From: Promethearchaeota archaeon
Lineage (GTDB): Archaea; Asgardarchaeota; Lokiarchaeia; Sigyniarchaeales; SOKP01
Length of the DNA: 64,000 bases
Assembly (NCBI GenBank): GCA_019058295.1
Contig: JAHPZI010000022.1
Location: forward strand, 92,316-156,315
Reading direction: 5' to 3'
Made by a program: the position numbers and the translations under genes. Shown here in pieces: positions 1 through 9,133 of this stretch. The notes below the pieces were generated by a model that ran no database searches, was not told where the DNA came from, and worked only from the letters and a program-made list of their open reading frames with translations. Numbering within the stretch: the stretch's first letter is position 1; the number at the start of each line of letters is the position of its first letter.

Positions 1-253
1 CCAAGCGTTCTTTTTCCAGTTTTTCTTTCTCTAAATTATCTTGGTCCGATTTTTCATTTTCATTTATTGGTTTCTTTTCTTCCATAATCTCAACTTTAAG
101 GTTTTAATTATAATTTTATTTTATAGCATTTGAAATTACTCTATTATTTTTTCTCGTTTTAATATTAATTTTTTAATTATAATAAATATTAATCTTTTTT
201 TCACAAAATTTATGATGTGTAGATTAAAATAAAAATGAAAGTAAGAAAAACAC

Positions 254-345
254 TTATAAATCTATTCTTGGGATAATATCCTCAATTTCTCTTCTTGAAG
301 GTTTGTACTTAAAGTATCTTCTTGATACACTATCTTCGAGTATAT
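254..345 (-). pseudogene. Remnant of acyl-CoA dehydrogenase 3' end (LEDSVSRRYFKYKPSRREIEDIIPRIDL*)
   Basis: Minus-strand translation matches the frame-corrected C-terminus of the 1800-3165 acyl-CoA dehydrogenase (LEDSESRRYFKYKPTKRESEDFIPRIDL*); about 80% nucleotide identity by eye over about 85 nt without gaps; an in-frame stop lies upstream and there is no full ORF. Confidence 0.7.
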
Positions 346-499
346 CTTTGATAAACAATTTTTTAAAGCGCTTTATGAAATTAAAAGAACTCAATAACAA
401 TTGCTAAAATATAATGGATGATATAAATTAATTTGATTGAATACAAATTATTGCACTCTTATTAAATATATTTAGAGGATCTAATAAAAATATAGAAAA

Positions 500-1669
500 T
501 TGAGAAAGAATAAAGATATGAAAAAAGACTTATCTAAAAACTTATCATCTAAAGAGTGGAGTCTTCTAAGAGAGAAGACATGGTTAAAAATAAATAAAAT
601 TTTTGAAGAACAAAATTCTAAATATGAAAGGCTGATTGATTTTGATAAAATTAAACAAGATATAATGAATAAATTAATAGTTGATTTTAAAGAATTTAAG
701 GATTTATCAGATAGATATAGAGAATATTTTAATAGTTCAATAATAGCAATTTATCTGTTGAGAACAGGCAAATATCAAAGCCAAAATGAGATTGTTAAGA
801 AATCTAGATTTGCTGGAAGATGGCATATTGAAGCTATAAGAAAGTGTTTGAAGTTTAATCTTAAAGAATCTATTTATTCTAGCTTATTTTTTGACAAAAA
901 ACAAAGATTAAAAGAATGTTCTGAATGTAGAAAAATTTTACCTTTTAAGAAATTCTCTGGGAGAAGTAGGAAATGTAATGATTGTAGAAATGTTAAAAAT
1001 ATGATTAATTATCATCAAAAGAAATTAGCTGTAGCTATTTTTATTACTCTTAAGCAGAATAGAGAAATTTTAATAGATGATTTTTTAGATTTAATTAAAA
1101 TGGAGGAAAAATTTTATTTAGAAATAAAGTGTAAAGAATGTGGTTTAAATGTGAATTATCTTCCCGCGTTGGAATTTCATCATCCTAGTATAAAATCAGA
1201 TATGTGGGATAAGCTAAGGAGTCGTCCTATAGATGCAATAATTAAAACATTAAATAAAGAAGAATCTGTCTTAATCTGCTCTAACTGCCATAAAGTATTG
1301 CATTCTAAATATTTTAATAAGAATAAACGTGAAAAAATATCAGAGTTAAATCGAAACATTACTCGAAATCGTGCTTTAATTCGTCTTAAAATGAAGCGAA
1401 TTATACTGGAAGAATTATATGGAGGTGTTTGTTCTCACTGTAGAGTTGCAGATTTTAAAGTACTACCAGCGATTCAATTTCATCACCCAGATCTTAAGAA
1501 AATTGGATGGCATAGGTTAAGAAATTATAAAGATCTAGATTATATTAAACATAAATTAATATCAGAAAATTGCATAGCTTTATGTGCTAATTGCCATCGT
1601 ATGGAAGAGGCAATACTATTCAACTCTCATAAAGATGAAATTTTATCAAAATATTTATTACATTACTGA
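500..1669 (+). CDS. Tandem HNH-like zinc-binding/endonuclease-like protein
   Basis: Two repeats of CxxC...LPAxxFHHP...K...W..LR...(I/A)LxCxNCHxx, preceded by an Endo VII-like zinc cluster CSECRKILPFKKFSGRSRKCNDC; TTG start at 500 or ATG at 518. Confidence 0.65.
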   Translation: MRKNKDMKKDLSKNLSSKEWSLLREKTWLKINKIFEEQNSKYERLIDFDKIKQDIMNKLIVDFKEFKDLSDRYREYFNSSIIAIYLLRTGKYQSQNEIVKKSRFAGRWHIEAIRKCLKFNLKESIYSSLFFDKKQRLKECSECRKILPFKKFSGRSRKCNDCRNVKNMINYHQKKLAVAIFITLKQNREILIDDFLDLIKMEEKFYLEIKCKECGLNVNYLPALEFHHPSIKSDMWDKLRSRPIDAIIKTLNKEESVLICSNCHKVLHSKYFNKNKREKISELNRNITRNRALIRLKMKRIILEELYGGVCSHCRVADFKVLPAIQFHHPDLKKIGWHRLRNYKDLDYIKHKLISENCIALCANCHRMEEAILFNSHKDEILSKYLLHY

Positions 1670-1812
1670 TCAAAGATTTATTTTAGTAAAAATATTAGTG
1701 CATTATTTACTTATAAAGATAATTTAACAAAAATATAGTATTTTACTTTTTAGTTAGTGTCTCAATTATTTGAAATAAAATTAAAAATATAAAAAAAATT
1801 TATAAATCTATT

Positions 1813-3165
1813 CTAGGTATAAAATCTTCCGATTCCCTTTTTGTAGGTTTGTATTTGAAATATCTTCTTGATTCGCTGTCTTCCAAGACATAATTGCTCC
1901 CCCCTCCATGTTTCTTGACTCAATAGCGATCTGCTATGAGTTATCATGCAATAAGGGTCGAGCAATCCAATTGGATTGGAATATTGCCTAATGAAACCGC
2001 GACCGCCCATTGTCCTGAAACAATGTATTGCGCTTTCGAAACCAAGCTCTGTACTAGATATTTTAAGTCCCATTGCTTGAGCTGCCATTAATTTAGAATT
2101 CGCAAGTTCTGGTCGTCGATCTAACTCTCTTGCATAATTTATCAATGTAGAAACTAATAGATTCATTTCCCTTATGTTTTTAGAGATGGGGAATCTTATA
2201 ACTTGATATTCATGCAAACGCCTCTCAAATTGTCTACGATGAAGTGCATATGTATGAGAATATAAAAGCTTTTTCATAGCATCTCCTAAAGCTTCAGCGC
2301 TAATAACTAATCTTTCTTCTGTTAGCTGGTGGAATGCTATATCTAATCCATTTCCATGAATTATGTTATCTATAGGCTGTTCTACTCTATCGAAGGTTAA
2401 TCTACACACGAAAGCATCAGTCATACCATAGGTTCTTATTCTAGCTGATTTAAAATCCCTCAATTGTTGATTTTCAGTATCAACTATAATAGCTCCTAAT
2501 GGCCCATTGTTTATTCTTCCATATACAATTATATAATCAGCGAACATGCCATTTGTAATAAAGACTTTTTTACCTTTAAGAATTGCTTTATCATCCGTTA
2601 ATTGAATATTTAATTCCATTCTTGATATATCGCTTCCAGCATTAAATTCAGTCATGGCTGATGACGCAGGGGCCCCATCTTTGGCAACAGGAATTAGAAA
2701 TTTTTCTTTTTGTTGCTCAGTTGCTTTATAATTGACTGGATTACAATATAATGTCCCTCCTGCAAGACGTCCCATTTCGACACTATAATTTCCTGCAACA
2801 TATCGTTCGCTCGACTCACTCCATCTCCCCCCACATAATGCATAAGCGATAAGTACATTTCTAGTAATTCTTCCAACTTCAAAATCTTCTTCGTTGAGAA
2901 TTGTGCTATAATACCCGTTATCAGCTAATTTCTTTAAAATTTTAATAATGATTTCTTTTTTTTTCTCTTGAGTAGGTTCCTCAACGAAATAATCGAGTTC
3001 CTCTAATATCTTTAAATCTTTATCAATATCTCTCTCTAAAAAATCGTAAAAATCCGCTAAAAATTCTTTTTCTTGGGGAGTAAGTAAAGGATTTGCTAAT
3101 AAGTCTAATTCAGGTACATATTTTTGGATTCTAATTGGTTCAAAATCTCTTAATCTAGTGTCCAT
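1813..3165 (-). CDS. Acyl-CoA dehydrogenase family protein (apparent C-terminal frameshift; corrected end about 1800)
   Basis: ACAD motifs (SSAMTEFNAGSDISRMELN, FITNGMFADYIIVYGR, MGGRGFIRQYSNPIGLLDPY); last residues are out of frame relative to the paralogous remnant at 254-345. Confidence 0.8.
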   Translation of the reverse strand: MDTRLRDFEPIRIQKYVPELDLLANPLLTPQEKEFLADFYDFLERDIDKDLKILEELDYFVEEPTQEKKKEIIIKILKKLADNGYYSTILNEEDFEVGRITRNVLIAYALCGGRWSESSERYVAGNYSVEMGRLAGGTLYCNPVNYKATEQQKEKFLIPVAKDGAPASSAMTEFNAGSDISRMELNIQLTDDKAILKGKKVFITNGMFADYIIVYGRINNGPLGAIIVDTENQQLRDFKSARIRTYGMTDAFVCRLTFDRVEQPIDNIIHGNGLDIAFHQLTEERLVISAEALGDAMKKLLYSHTYALHRRQFERRLHEYQVIRFPISKNIREMNLLVSTLINYARELDRRPELANSKLMAAQAMGLKISSTELGFESAIHCFRTMGGRGFIRQYSNPIGLLDPYCMITHSRSLLSQETWRGEQLCLGRQRIKKIFQIQTYKKGIGRFYT

Positions 3166-3368
3166 AATACCTCAATTTTAAATTTTAAATTATAAATATT
3201 TAATTCTAAGTTAAAAAATCAATTTAAGAATAAATAAATTGACATAACTCAATAATAGATATAGAAATTTATAAAATTAATATGAAACAAAACTCAATAT
3301 TATTTATAATCATAAAATGTAATCAATCTTAAATTATATCTATGAAAATGAGTTAAATGTGAAAAAAA

Positions 3369-4790
3369 ATGATAAAATTTAGTGAGAAACAGTTAAAAAT
3401 ACCTAAACTGATGAGACCAGTATATTTAGCTACAGTTGGAATGTCAAAATTTGATCGAGCGTTTCCAGAGACAAGAACAGAAGAATTATGTATTGATGCA
3501 TTAACTGCTGCTAGCGATTTTGTTAACATGACTCCTGCGGAGTTAAAGAGTTACATTCACACGTGTTATTATGGACATTTTGCTGATCATTTTGGTGATC
3601 AATTATTAGGAGAAGCTGTAATCCATGATAGATTAGGTCTTGATCCATTAGGGACTATTGGTGTGAAGACAGGTGGAGCAACAGGAGGATCCGCTATGTG
3701 GGAAGCTGTTAAGGCAGTTGCTTCAGGATATAGTGATTGTGCCCTAGCTCTTGGTTGGGAAAGAATGGATGAGGTTCCAACTGATGAAGGGAATCATCTT
3801 ATATCTTGTGCGGCTGATAAGGATTGGGAAACACCATTGGGGCACATTTACACAGGGTATTATGCTGTAATGGCTCAAAGATATTGGAAAATTTTTGGAA
3901 AGGAAGAGGAATCTTTCAGGAGAACTATGGCAGAAGTCGCTGTTAAAAATCGTGGTTATGCGAGAATGAACCCACATGCTCATGGTCCAATGAAAATAAC
4001 AGTAGATGATGTGATTAACTCTCCGATAGTAGCAGCACCTCTCCGAGTTCTCGATTGTTGTTTAATGAGTGTTGGAGCCGCATGTGGTATTGTATGTGAT
4101 GAAAAAACAGCTTATGAAATTACTGATAATCCTCTTAGAATATATATCGCTGCTGGCAGTCATACATTAAGAGTTGCTGATCGAAGAGATATGCAAATCC
4201 CACTCTTACCTAATGAAAAACCAGGACAATATGATAATTTAGCAAAAGAATTCCCTGGTGCAGACAGATATCCTGGATTTACTGGTTTCTTAGCTGCTCG
4301 AATGGCTGCATGGTATGCTTATCGCATGGCTGGTGTGGCTGATCCCACTGATGATCTTGATGTTGTTGAGCTCCATGATGCATTTACGATAAGTGATATC
4401 CAAACATATGAAGATATCGGTATCCGCCCCTATGGACAGGGAAGAGATTATATAGAGTCTGGTGATGCTTATGTAATTAATCCAAATACCAATAAACCAG
4501 GGGCATTACCAAGCAATCCTTCTGGCGGTTTGATTGGTTGTATGCATGCCGTAGGAGCGACAGGATTAATGCAGATTGCCGAAATTGGATATCATATCTG
4601 GAATCGATGGGATGAAATCCATGAACCACAAGAAAAATGGGATGCTTTTGGACGAGAAAAGCCCTCTGATTGGACGAGCTTACAAGTAAAGGGGGCTAAC
4701 CGTGGTTTAGCAATAAGCCATGCTGGAGTAGGTTCCCATGTAACATGTACAATTTTAATGAATCCGAATAAATTATTAAAGGAGGACTAA
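3369..4790 (+). CDS. Thiolase family / acetyl-CoA acetyltransferase-like protein
   Basis: Thiolase-like motifs (GGATGGSAMWEAVKAVASG, ELHDAFTISDIQTYEDIG, NPSGGLIGCMHAVGATGLMQ); followed by a DUF35 gene. Confidence 0.85.
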   Translation: MIKFSEKQLKIPKLMRPVYLATVGMSKFDRAFPETRTEELCIDALTAASDFVNMTPAELKSYIHTCYYGHFADHFGDQLLGEAVIHDRLGLDPLGTIGVKTGGATGGSAMWEAVKAVASGYSDCALALGWERMDEVPTDEGNHLISCAADKDWETPLGHIYTGYYAVMAQRYWKIFGKEEESFRRTMAEVAVKNRGYARMNPHAHGPMKITVDDVINSPIVAAPLRVLDCCLMSVGAACGIVCDEKTAYEITDNPLRIYIAAGSHTLRVADRRDMQIPLLPNEKPGQYDNLAKEFPGADRYPGFTGFLAARMAAWYAYRMAGVADPTDDLDVVELHDAFTISDIQTYEDIGIRPYGQGRDYIESGDAYVINPNTNKPGALPSNPSGGLIGCMHAVGATGLMQIAEIGYHIWNRWDEIHEPQEKWDAFGREKPSDWTSLQVKGANRGLAISHAGVGSHVTCTILMNPNKLLKED

Positions 4791-4794
4791 AAAA

Positions 4795-5397
4795 ATGCCA
4801 AAAACAGATGATGAAAAAGGATATGTGGATGTCGTTAATGGTAGATACAAACCAAGAGGGAAATTCCATATTATTGAAAAAAATCAACCGATCGTTAATA
4901 AGGATACTGGAAAATTAGCTGGTGTAACTAACCCAAGAGATATGACCTATATTCATTCTTATGGTGGTGAGGCAATATTCTTCGAATCTCTCGGTAAGGG
5001 AAAGCTTATGGCATCTAGATGTGATAATGAAAAATGTGATTCTAAAGGATGTATTTTCGAACCATTTCGAATCTATTGTCCTGATTGTCTTAGAAAAGCT
5101 ACACCAGTAGATATTACTGAAAAAGCTCGAAAAACTGCTAAAATCCATTCATTCATTATTACAGAGAGGTCAGGTGCCTTTAATACACTTCCAAAACCAA
5201 TTAAATTTGTGAATGTTGAATTTGATGAGGAAGTTGTAACGATCTTGATGAGCGTTCTTTCGGTTGGAGAACCTGAAATTGGAGAACATATTATTCCAAT
5301 TTTTAGAACTAAAAGCCCAACATATACAATAATGGATTTAATGTTTGTAACTGAAGGAACTAAAGAATCAGATCTACCAGATGGTTTTACATTCTAA
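4795..5397 (+). CDS. DUF35 / Zn-ribbon OB-fold acyl-CoA-associated protein
   Basis: Zn-cluster CDNEKCDSKGC...YCPDC followed by an OB-like domain; 4 nt downstream of the thiolase. Confidence 0.7.
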   Translation: MPKTDDEKGYVDVVNGRYKPRGKFHIIEKNQPIVNKDTGKLAGVTNPRDMTYIHSYGGEAIFFESLGKGKLMASRCDNEKCDSKGCIFEPFRIYCPDCLRKATPVDITEKARKTAKIHSFIITERSGAFNTLPKPIKFVNVEFDEEVVTILMSVLSVGEPEIGEHIIPIFRTKSPTYTIMDLMFVTEGTKESDLPDGFTF

Positions 5398-5491
5398 ATA
5401 ATTTAAAAAACTTTTCTTTTTTTAATCTTTTTTTATAAGATTTATTACCAAGAAAAAGAAATATAAAAAAAAATAATATTATTATTATTAT

Positions 5492-6010
5492 TTAATCGAC
5501 GCTTCCTTCTTTTTTGTTCAGTTCGATTGCTGGGTCTTCTATTGGCTCGTAATGATCGATATCCAAATATAAACCGTTTCTTTCTTTAGCCCATACGACT
5601 TTTAATGGCATTCCAATATAAATCGAATTAAAATCAACATCTTCAGAAATGTTATGGATTAATGCTGTATCCGCACCATCTTGACGAACGGCTATTACTG
5701 GAAAGGGATGTTCTCTATTCTTATCTTCTTCGTCGTAGTTCGCAGAACCAGTTGCTACTGAAGCAGTTTCAGGTAATCGAACCCATTGATCTGGTTTTAC
5801 TAAACATCTCCCGCAAATTAGTCTTGGAGGAAAAGAGACAGTATTACATGATCTACATTTTAATCCAAGAATTATTCCCTTCTTAAGCCCTTTTAAATAC
5901 TCCTTAATCCGTGATAAATTGAATTTGTATTTATAGCTCGTGAGATACCAGCTCCCCTTCATTGTTCTTGTTCTTTTGTAATCCTTCTTGATATATTCTG
6001 GTAATGGCAT
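5492..6010 (-). CDS. DUF35 / Zn-ribbon OB-fold protein
   Basis: CRSCNTVSFPPRLICGRC zinc ribbon plus OB domain (GMPLKVVWAKERNGLYLDIDHYEP); adjacent to thiolase. Confidence 0.85.
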   Translation of the reverse strand: MPLPEYIKKDYKRTRTMKGSWYLTSYKYKFNLSRIKEYLKGLKKGIILGLKCRSCNTVSFPPRLICGRCLVKPDQWVRLPETASVATGSANYDEEDKNREHPFPVIAVRQDGADTALIHNISEDVDFNSIYIGMPLKVVWAKERNGLYLDIDHYEPIEDPAIELNKKEGSVD

Positions 6011-6024
6011 TTTTTTTTAACACC

Positions 6025-7269
6025 TCACTTAAATTTACGTTGCGGCTCATCCGCCATAACAACGTGGCTTATTAAATTTATTGCGCCCCCCCAACCATGT
6101 CCTAATGCAGTGTGTACAGTCTTAGGAACTTGATTTCCCGCTTTACCCATAATTTGCAGGGCAGATTCAGCAGGTCTTTCCATTGCAGAAGCACCAATTG
6201 CGTTTGTAGAATTCACTCCGCCAGAACAGTTCACTGGCATTTCACCATTAAGAGCAGTCACTCCATTTAGGTAAGCTTCGGGAGCAGAATTTGGTTCAAA
6301 CAAACCAACTCTTTCAACCCACTGCAATTCTTGATTTGGAAAAGGAGAATAAACTTCCGCATAGTCGATTTCTTTGTTTGGAAAAGAGATTCCTGCTTGG
6401 CTATAAGCAAGTTCGGCTGATTTTACGGCTCCTAATTGTTCACATGGATCAGTTTGTCCAGCTCCACCACAATCAACGCCTATGATTGCAGGTTCATTAG
6501 CATAACTACCAACGCCGTTAATATATACAGGTATATCGGCTATTTGTTTTGCTTTTTCTTCGGTTGTAAATAATACAGCACAAGCCCCATCGGATGCAGG
6601 ACATACCATTCCAAATCTTAAAGGATATGAAATATACGGTGTATCTAACACATCTTCAATTGTAATAGTTGGCATCTTTAGATGGGTCCACCAATTTTTT
6701 GCAGCATTTCTTCTATTTTGTACAACAACGCGAGCTAAATCTTCTTCAGTAGCTTTACTTCTTCTCATATAATTCATTGCCTGGTATGATGCAACACCAA
6801 TAGCAGCACCGGCACCCATATTTCTTCTTAATCTGGTGGCTTCATAGCCTAAAGTAGGATAAATAGATAATTCACCTAATGCCACAGAAGCTAATCCAAC
6901 CGTAGTATTCCCGCAGGATTGTTGTTCAAAAGCAACCGCCAAAACTGTATCAAATAATCCCGAAGCTACGGCATAATAAGCTGAGACAAATACGGAACCT
7001 CCAGTAGTTCCACCGGTTGTTACTCTCAAAAGGGGTTTATTTTTAGCAGCCATATGGTCTGTCATCCATAATTCTGGCATATTAGCACCCTCAAAAGCTG
7101 GCATATTACCATTTATTATGTAATCAATATCTTTCCATTCAACAGATTCAGCTTTATTTAAACAATCTTCAACAGCTTCGTTTACCAATTCAGCCATATT
7201 TACATCAGAACGTTTTGATGCATGTTCACAAAAACCGACACTTATTACTGCTGGTTGTACTTTAGCCAT
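6025..7269 (-). CDS. Thiolase family protein
   Basis: Thiolase-like motifs (GGTTGGSVFVSAYYAVASG, CPASDGACAVLFT, NCSGGVNSTNAIGASAMERPAESALQIMG). Confidence 0.85.
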   Translation of the reverse strand: MAKVQPAVISVGFCEHASKRSDVNMAELVNEAVEDCLNKAESVEWKDIDYIINGNMPAFEGANMPELWMTDHMAAKNKPLLRVTTGGTTGGSVFVSAYYAVASGLFDTVLAVAFEQQSCGNTTVGLASVALGELSIYPTLGYEATRLRRNMGAGAAIGVASYQAMNYMRRSKATEEDLARVVVQNRRNAAKNWWTHLKMPTITIEDVLDTPYISYPLRFGMVCPASDGACAVLFTTEEKAKQIADIPVYINGVGSYANEPAIIGVDCGGAGQTDPCEQLGAVKSAELAYSQAGISFPNKEIDYAEVYSPFPNQELQWVERVGLFEPNSAPEAYLNGVTALNGEMPVNCSGGVNSTNAIGASAMERPAESALQIMGKAGNQVPKTVHTALGHGWGGAINLISHVVMADEPQRKFK

Positions 7270-7274
7270 TTTTA

Positions 7275-8405
7275 TTATTCACCTCCCTCTAAAACATATA
7301 TAATATTATTTTGAGCACAAAAGCCAACTTGCCCTGAGGCAATTGCTTTATTAGCCCCTGATATTTGATATCCCTCTGCTTCACCTCGAATTTGTTTCAC
7401 AGCCTCTACGATCCTTGTTAAACCATTCACAGAAGGAGTATATCCTGCCATTGTACCTCCAGAAGGATTAAGTTTCCCAGTGTCAATTAAAGATAAGCCT
7501 TTTCCTTTATCGGCTAAACCTGCAGCTTCAGCTAGAATCAAATCTTCACAGGCAGTATGTCCAAAGAGTTCAGCTACATTAATTTCGCTTTTTGGATCAT
7601 TTATTCCGGCTATTTTATAAGCTTTCTCTGCGGCTTTTTCCATTGAAGAACTAGTACTTAAATCTCTATCACCCAAATAATAAGTGTCGTTAAAGTGCCC
7701 TACACCAGTAATCCATACAGGTTTATCTGTTATTTTACGAGCTTGCCTTTCTGGAGCGAGAATTAAGGCTGTCACGCCGTCACATAGAATAGGATACATT
7801 AATTTTCTCAAAGGAGTACTCAATATTTCGGAATTTAACACTTCATCAACAGTTATGTTAGATTTTTGAGCTTCTGGTATTGCTAAAGGATTTTTCGCTG
7901 CATTTTTTAAATTATATACAGCAACTTTAGCTATATCTTCTTCGGAAAGCCCAAAAGCATTTAAATAAGCCCTCATCTGCATTCCACCTGCAGTATATCC
8001 ATTCAAAAGATTTATTGGTCGATCAAATGTAGGATCAGTTTCTAAAATTCTAACAGATTCGTATGGAAAACAAGAAGGCGTACTAATACCATACACCATT
8101 GCTAATTTATGATTTCCTGATAAGATCCTCATTAATCCATACATCACAGCATGAGCCCCATCCATCTCAACTTTACTTTCATCCTTCATGTAGGCACCAC
8201 CAGCTTCCACTTTAAAACAATTTGAAATGGTTTTACCATCATAATAATCATTATTGCATCCAATTACGGTTGATAAATCGTCTCTCTTTAATCCAGCATG
8301 ATCTAATGCCCCTCTCGTTGCCTCAAAAAGCATCTCATAAGGGCTCATCATTATGTCTAATCCAGGTTTAACTTGATAAAAACCTACTATTGCTACTTTA
8401 TCCAT
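7275..8405 (-). CDS. Thiolase family protein
   Basis: Thiolase-like motifs (PILCDGVTALILAPE, VAELFGHTACEDLILAEAAG, NPSGGTMAGYTPSVNGLTRIVEAV). Confidence 0.8.
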   Translation of the reverse strand: MDKVAIVGFYQVKPGLDIMMSPYEMLFEATRGALDHAGLKRDDLSTVIGCNNDYYDGKTISNCFKVEAGGAYMKDESKVEMDGAHAVMYGLMRILSGNHKLAMVYGISTPSCFPYESVRILETDPTFDRPINLLNGYTAGGMQMRAYLNAFGLSEEDIAKVAVYNLKNAAKNPLAIPEAQKSNITVDEVLNSEILSTPLRKLMYPILCDGVTALILAPERQARKITDKPVWITGVGHFNDTYYLGDRDLSTSSSMEKAAEKAYKIAGINDPKSEINVAELFGHTACEDLILAEAAGLADKGKGLSLIDTGKLNPSGGTMAGYTPSVNGLTRIVEAVKQIRGEAEGYQISGANKAIASGQVGFCAQNNIIYVLEGGE

Positions 8406-8407
8406 TT

Positions 8408-8884
8408 TTAAACGCCTCCTATTGGCTCAAATCCCGCAATATCATCGGGATGTCCTTTTATATTTTTTGCCCATACTACTTTTAATTTCATACCTGTTTT
8501 CAAATCTTCTGGATTTATATTTAGAACTGGTACAATCATAGCGGTATCTGCTCCATCAATTTGGACCAGTCCTACAATCTGATCTTTTTTCACGTTTCTT
8601 GATTTTCGCTCAGATATTTTAATATTCGTGACAGTAAAATTCTTTAGTATACCAGTTTCAGGTAAGTCAATAAAATCTTCAGCCTTCGCAAAGCAATCTC
8701 CACATCTATTTCTAGGCGGTAGAAAAACTTTACCACATTTAGAGCATTTAGTACCTATAAATTTTTTCTCTTGAAGTCCATCATAGAATTTATCCATGAC
8801 TATTCCGACCCAAAAGTTAAATTCAGCACGTACCATACCTTTTGTAATAGTTACATCTTGCTCATCATCCAAATTTAATGTCAA
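8408..8884 (-). CDS. DUF35 / Zn-ribbon OB-fold protein
   Basis: CSKCGKVFLPPRNRCGDC zinc ribbon plus OB domain; 2 nt upstream of thiolase 7275-8405 in the same operon. Confidence 0.85.
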   Translation of the reverse strand: MTLNLDDEQDVTITKGMVRAEFNFWVGIVMDKFYDGLQEKKFIGTKCSKCGKVFLPPRNRCGDCFAKAEDFIDLPETGILKNFTVTNIKISERKSRNVKKDQIVGLVQIDGADTAMIVPVLNINPEDLKTGMKLKVVWAKNIKGHPDDIAGFEPIGGV

Positions 8885-9133
8885 TATCTTTCACTCTTTT
8901 ATTTTTTTTAGAGATCTAAAATTTTTTTTAATGAATAATATTTTACAGTTCTATTATATATACCTTTCAAATTAAATAATGCATCTTTTGAATCTTAATT
9001 TAAAAGTAAAAAAAATAAAAAACATATAACATGAGAACGCTCAAATTGTAAAAATTAGTTGTACTTATTCAGAGAAATAGAAATGTTATTTTATTAAAAG
9101 AAATAAAAAAAAATTGAAATTATTTAAAGCTTC

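Noticed and set aside
2694-2882. 62-aa minus-strand ORF overlapping ACAD in another frame
   Set aside because: Nested inside clear ACAD coding sequence.
5466-5495. Microsatellite (aat/att)n
   Set aside because: Low-complexity AT sequence in a convergent intergenic gap; no evidence of function.
8885-9133. Possible tRNA/ncRNA in larger intergenic gaps (also 19711-19934, 32131-32325, 35371-36154, 47939-48222)
   Set aside because: All gaps are strongly AT-rich with no cloverleaf, GG-TTCRA-type T-arm or GC-rich stem visible; a tRNAscan/Infernal run would be decisive.
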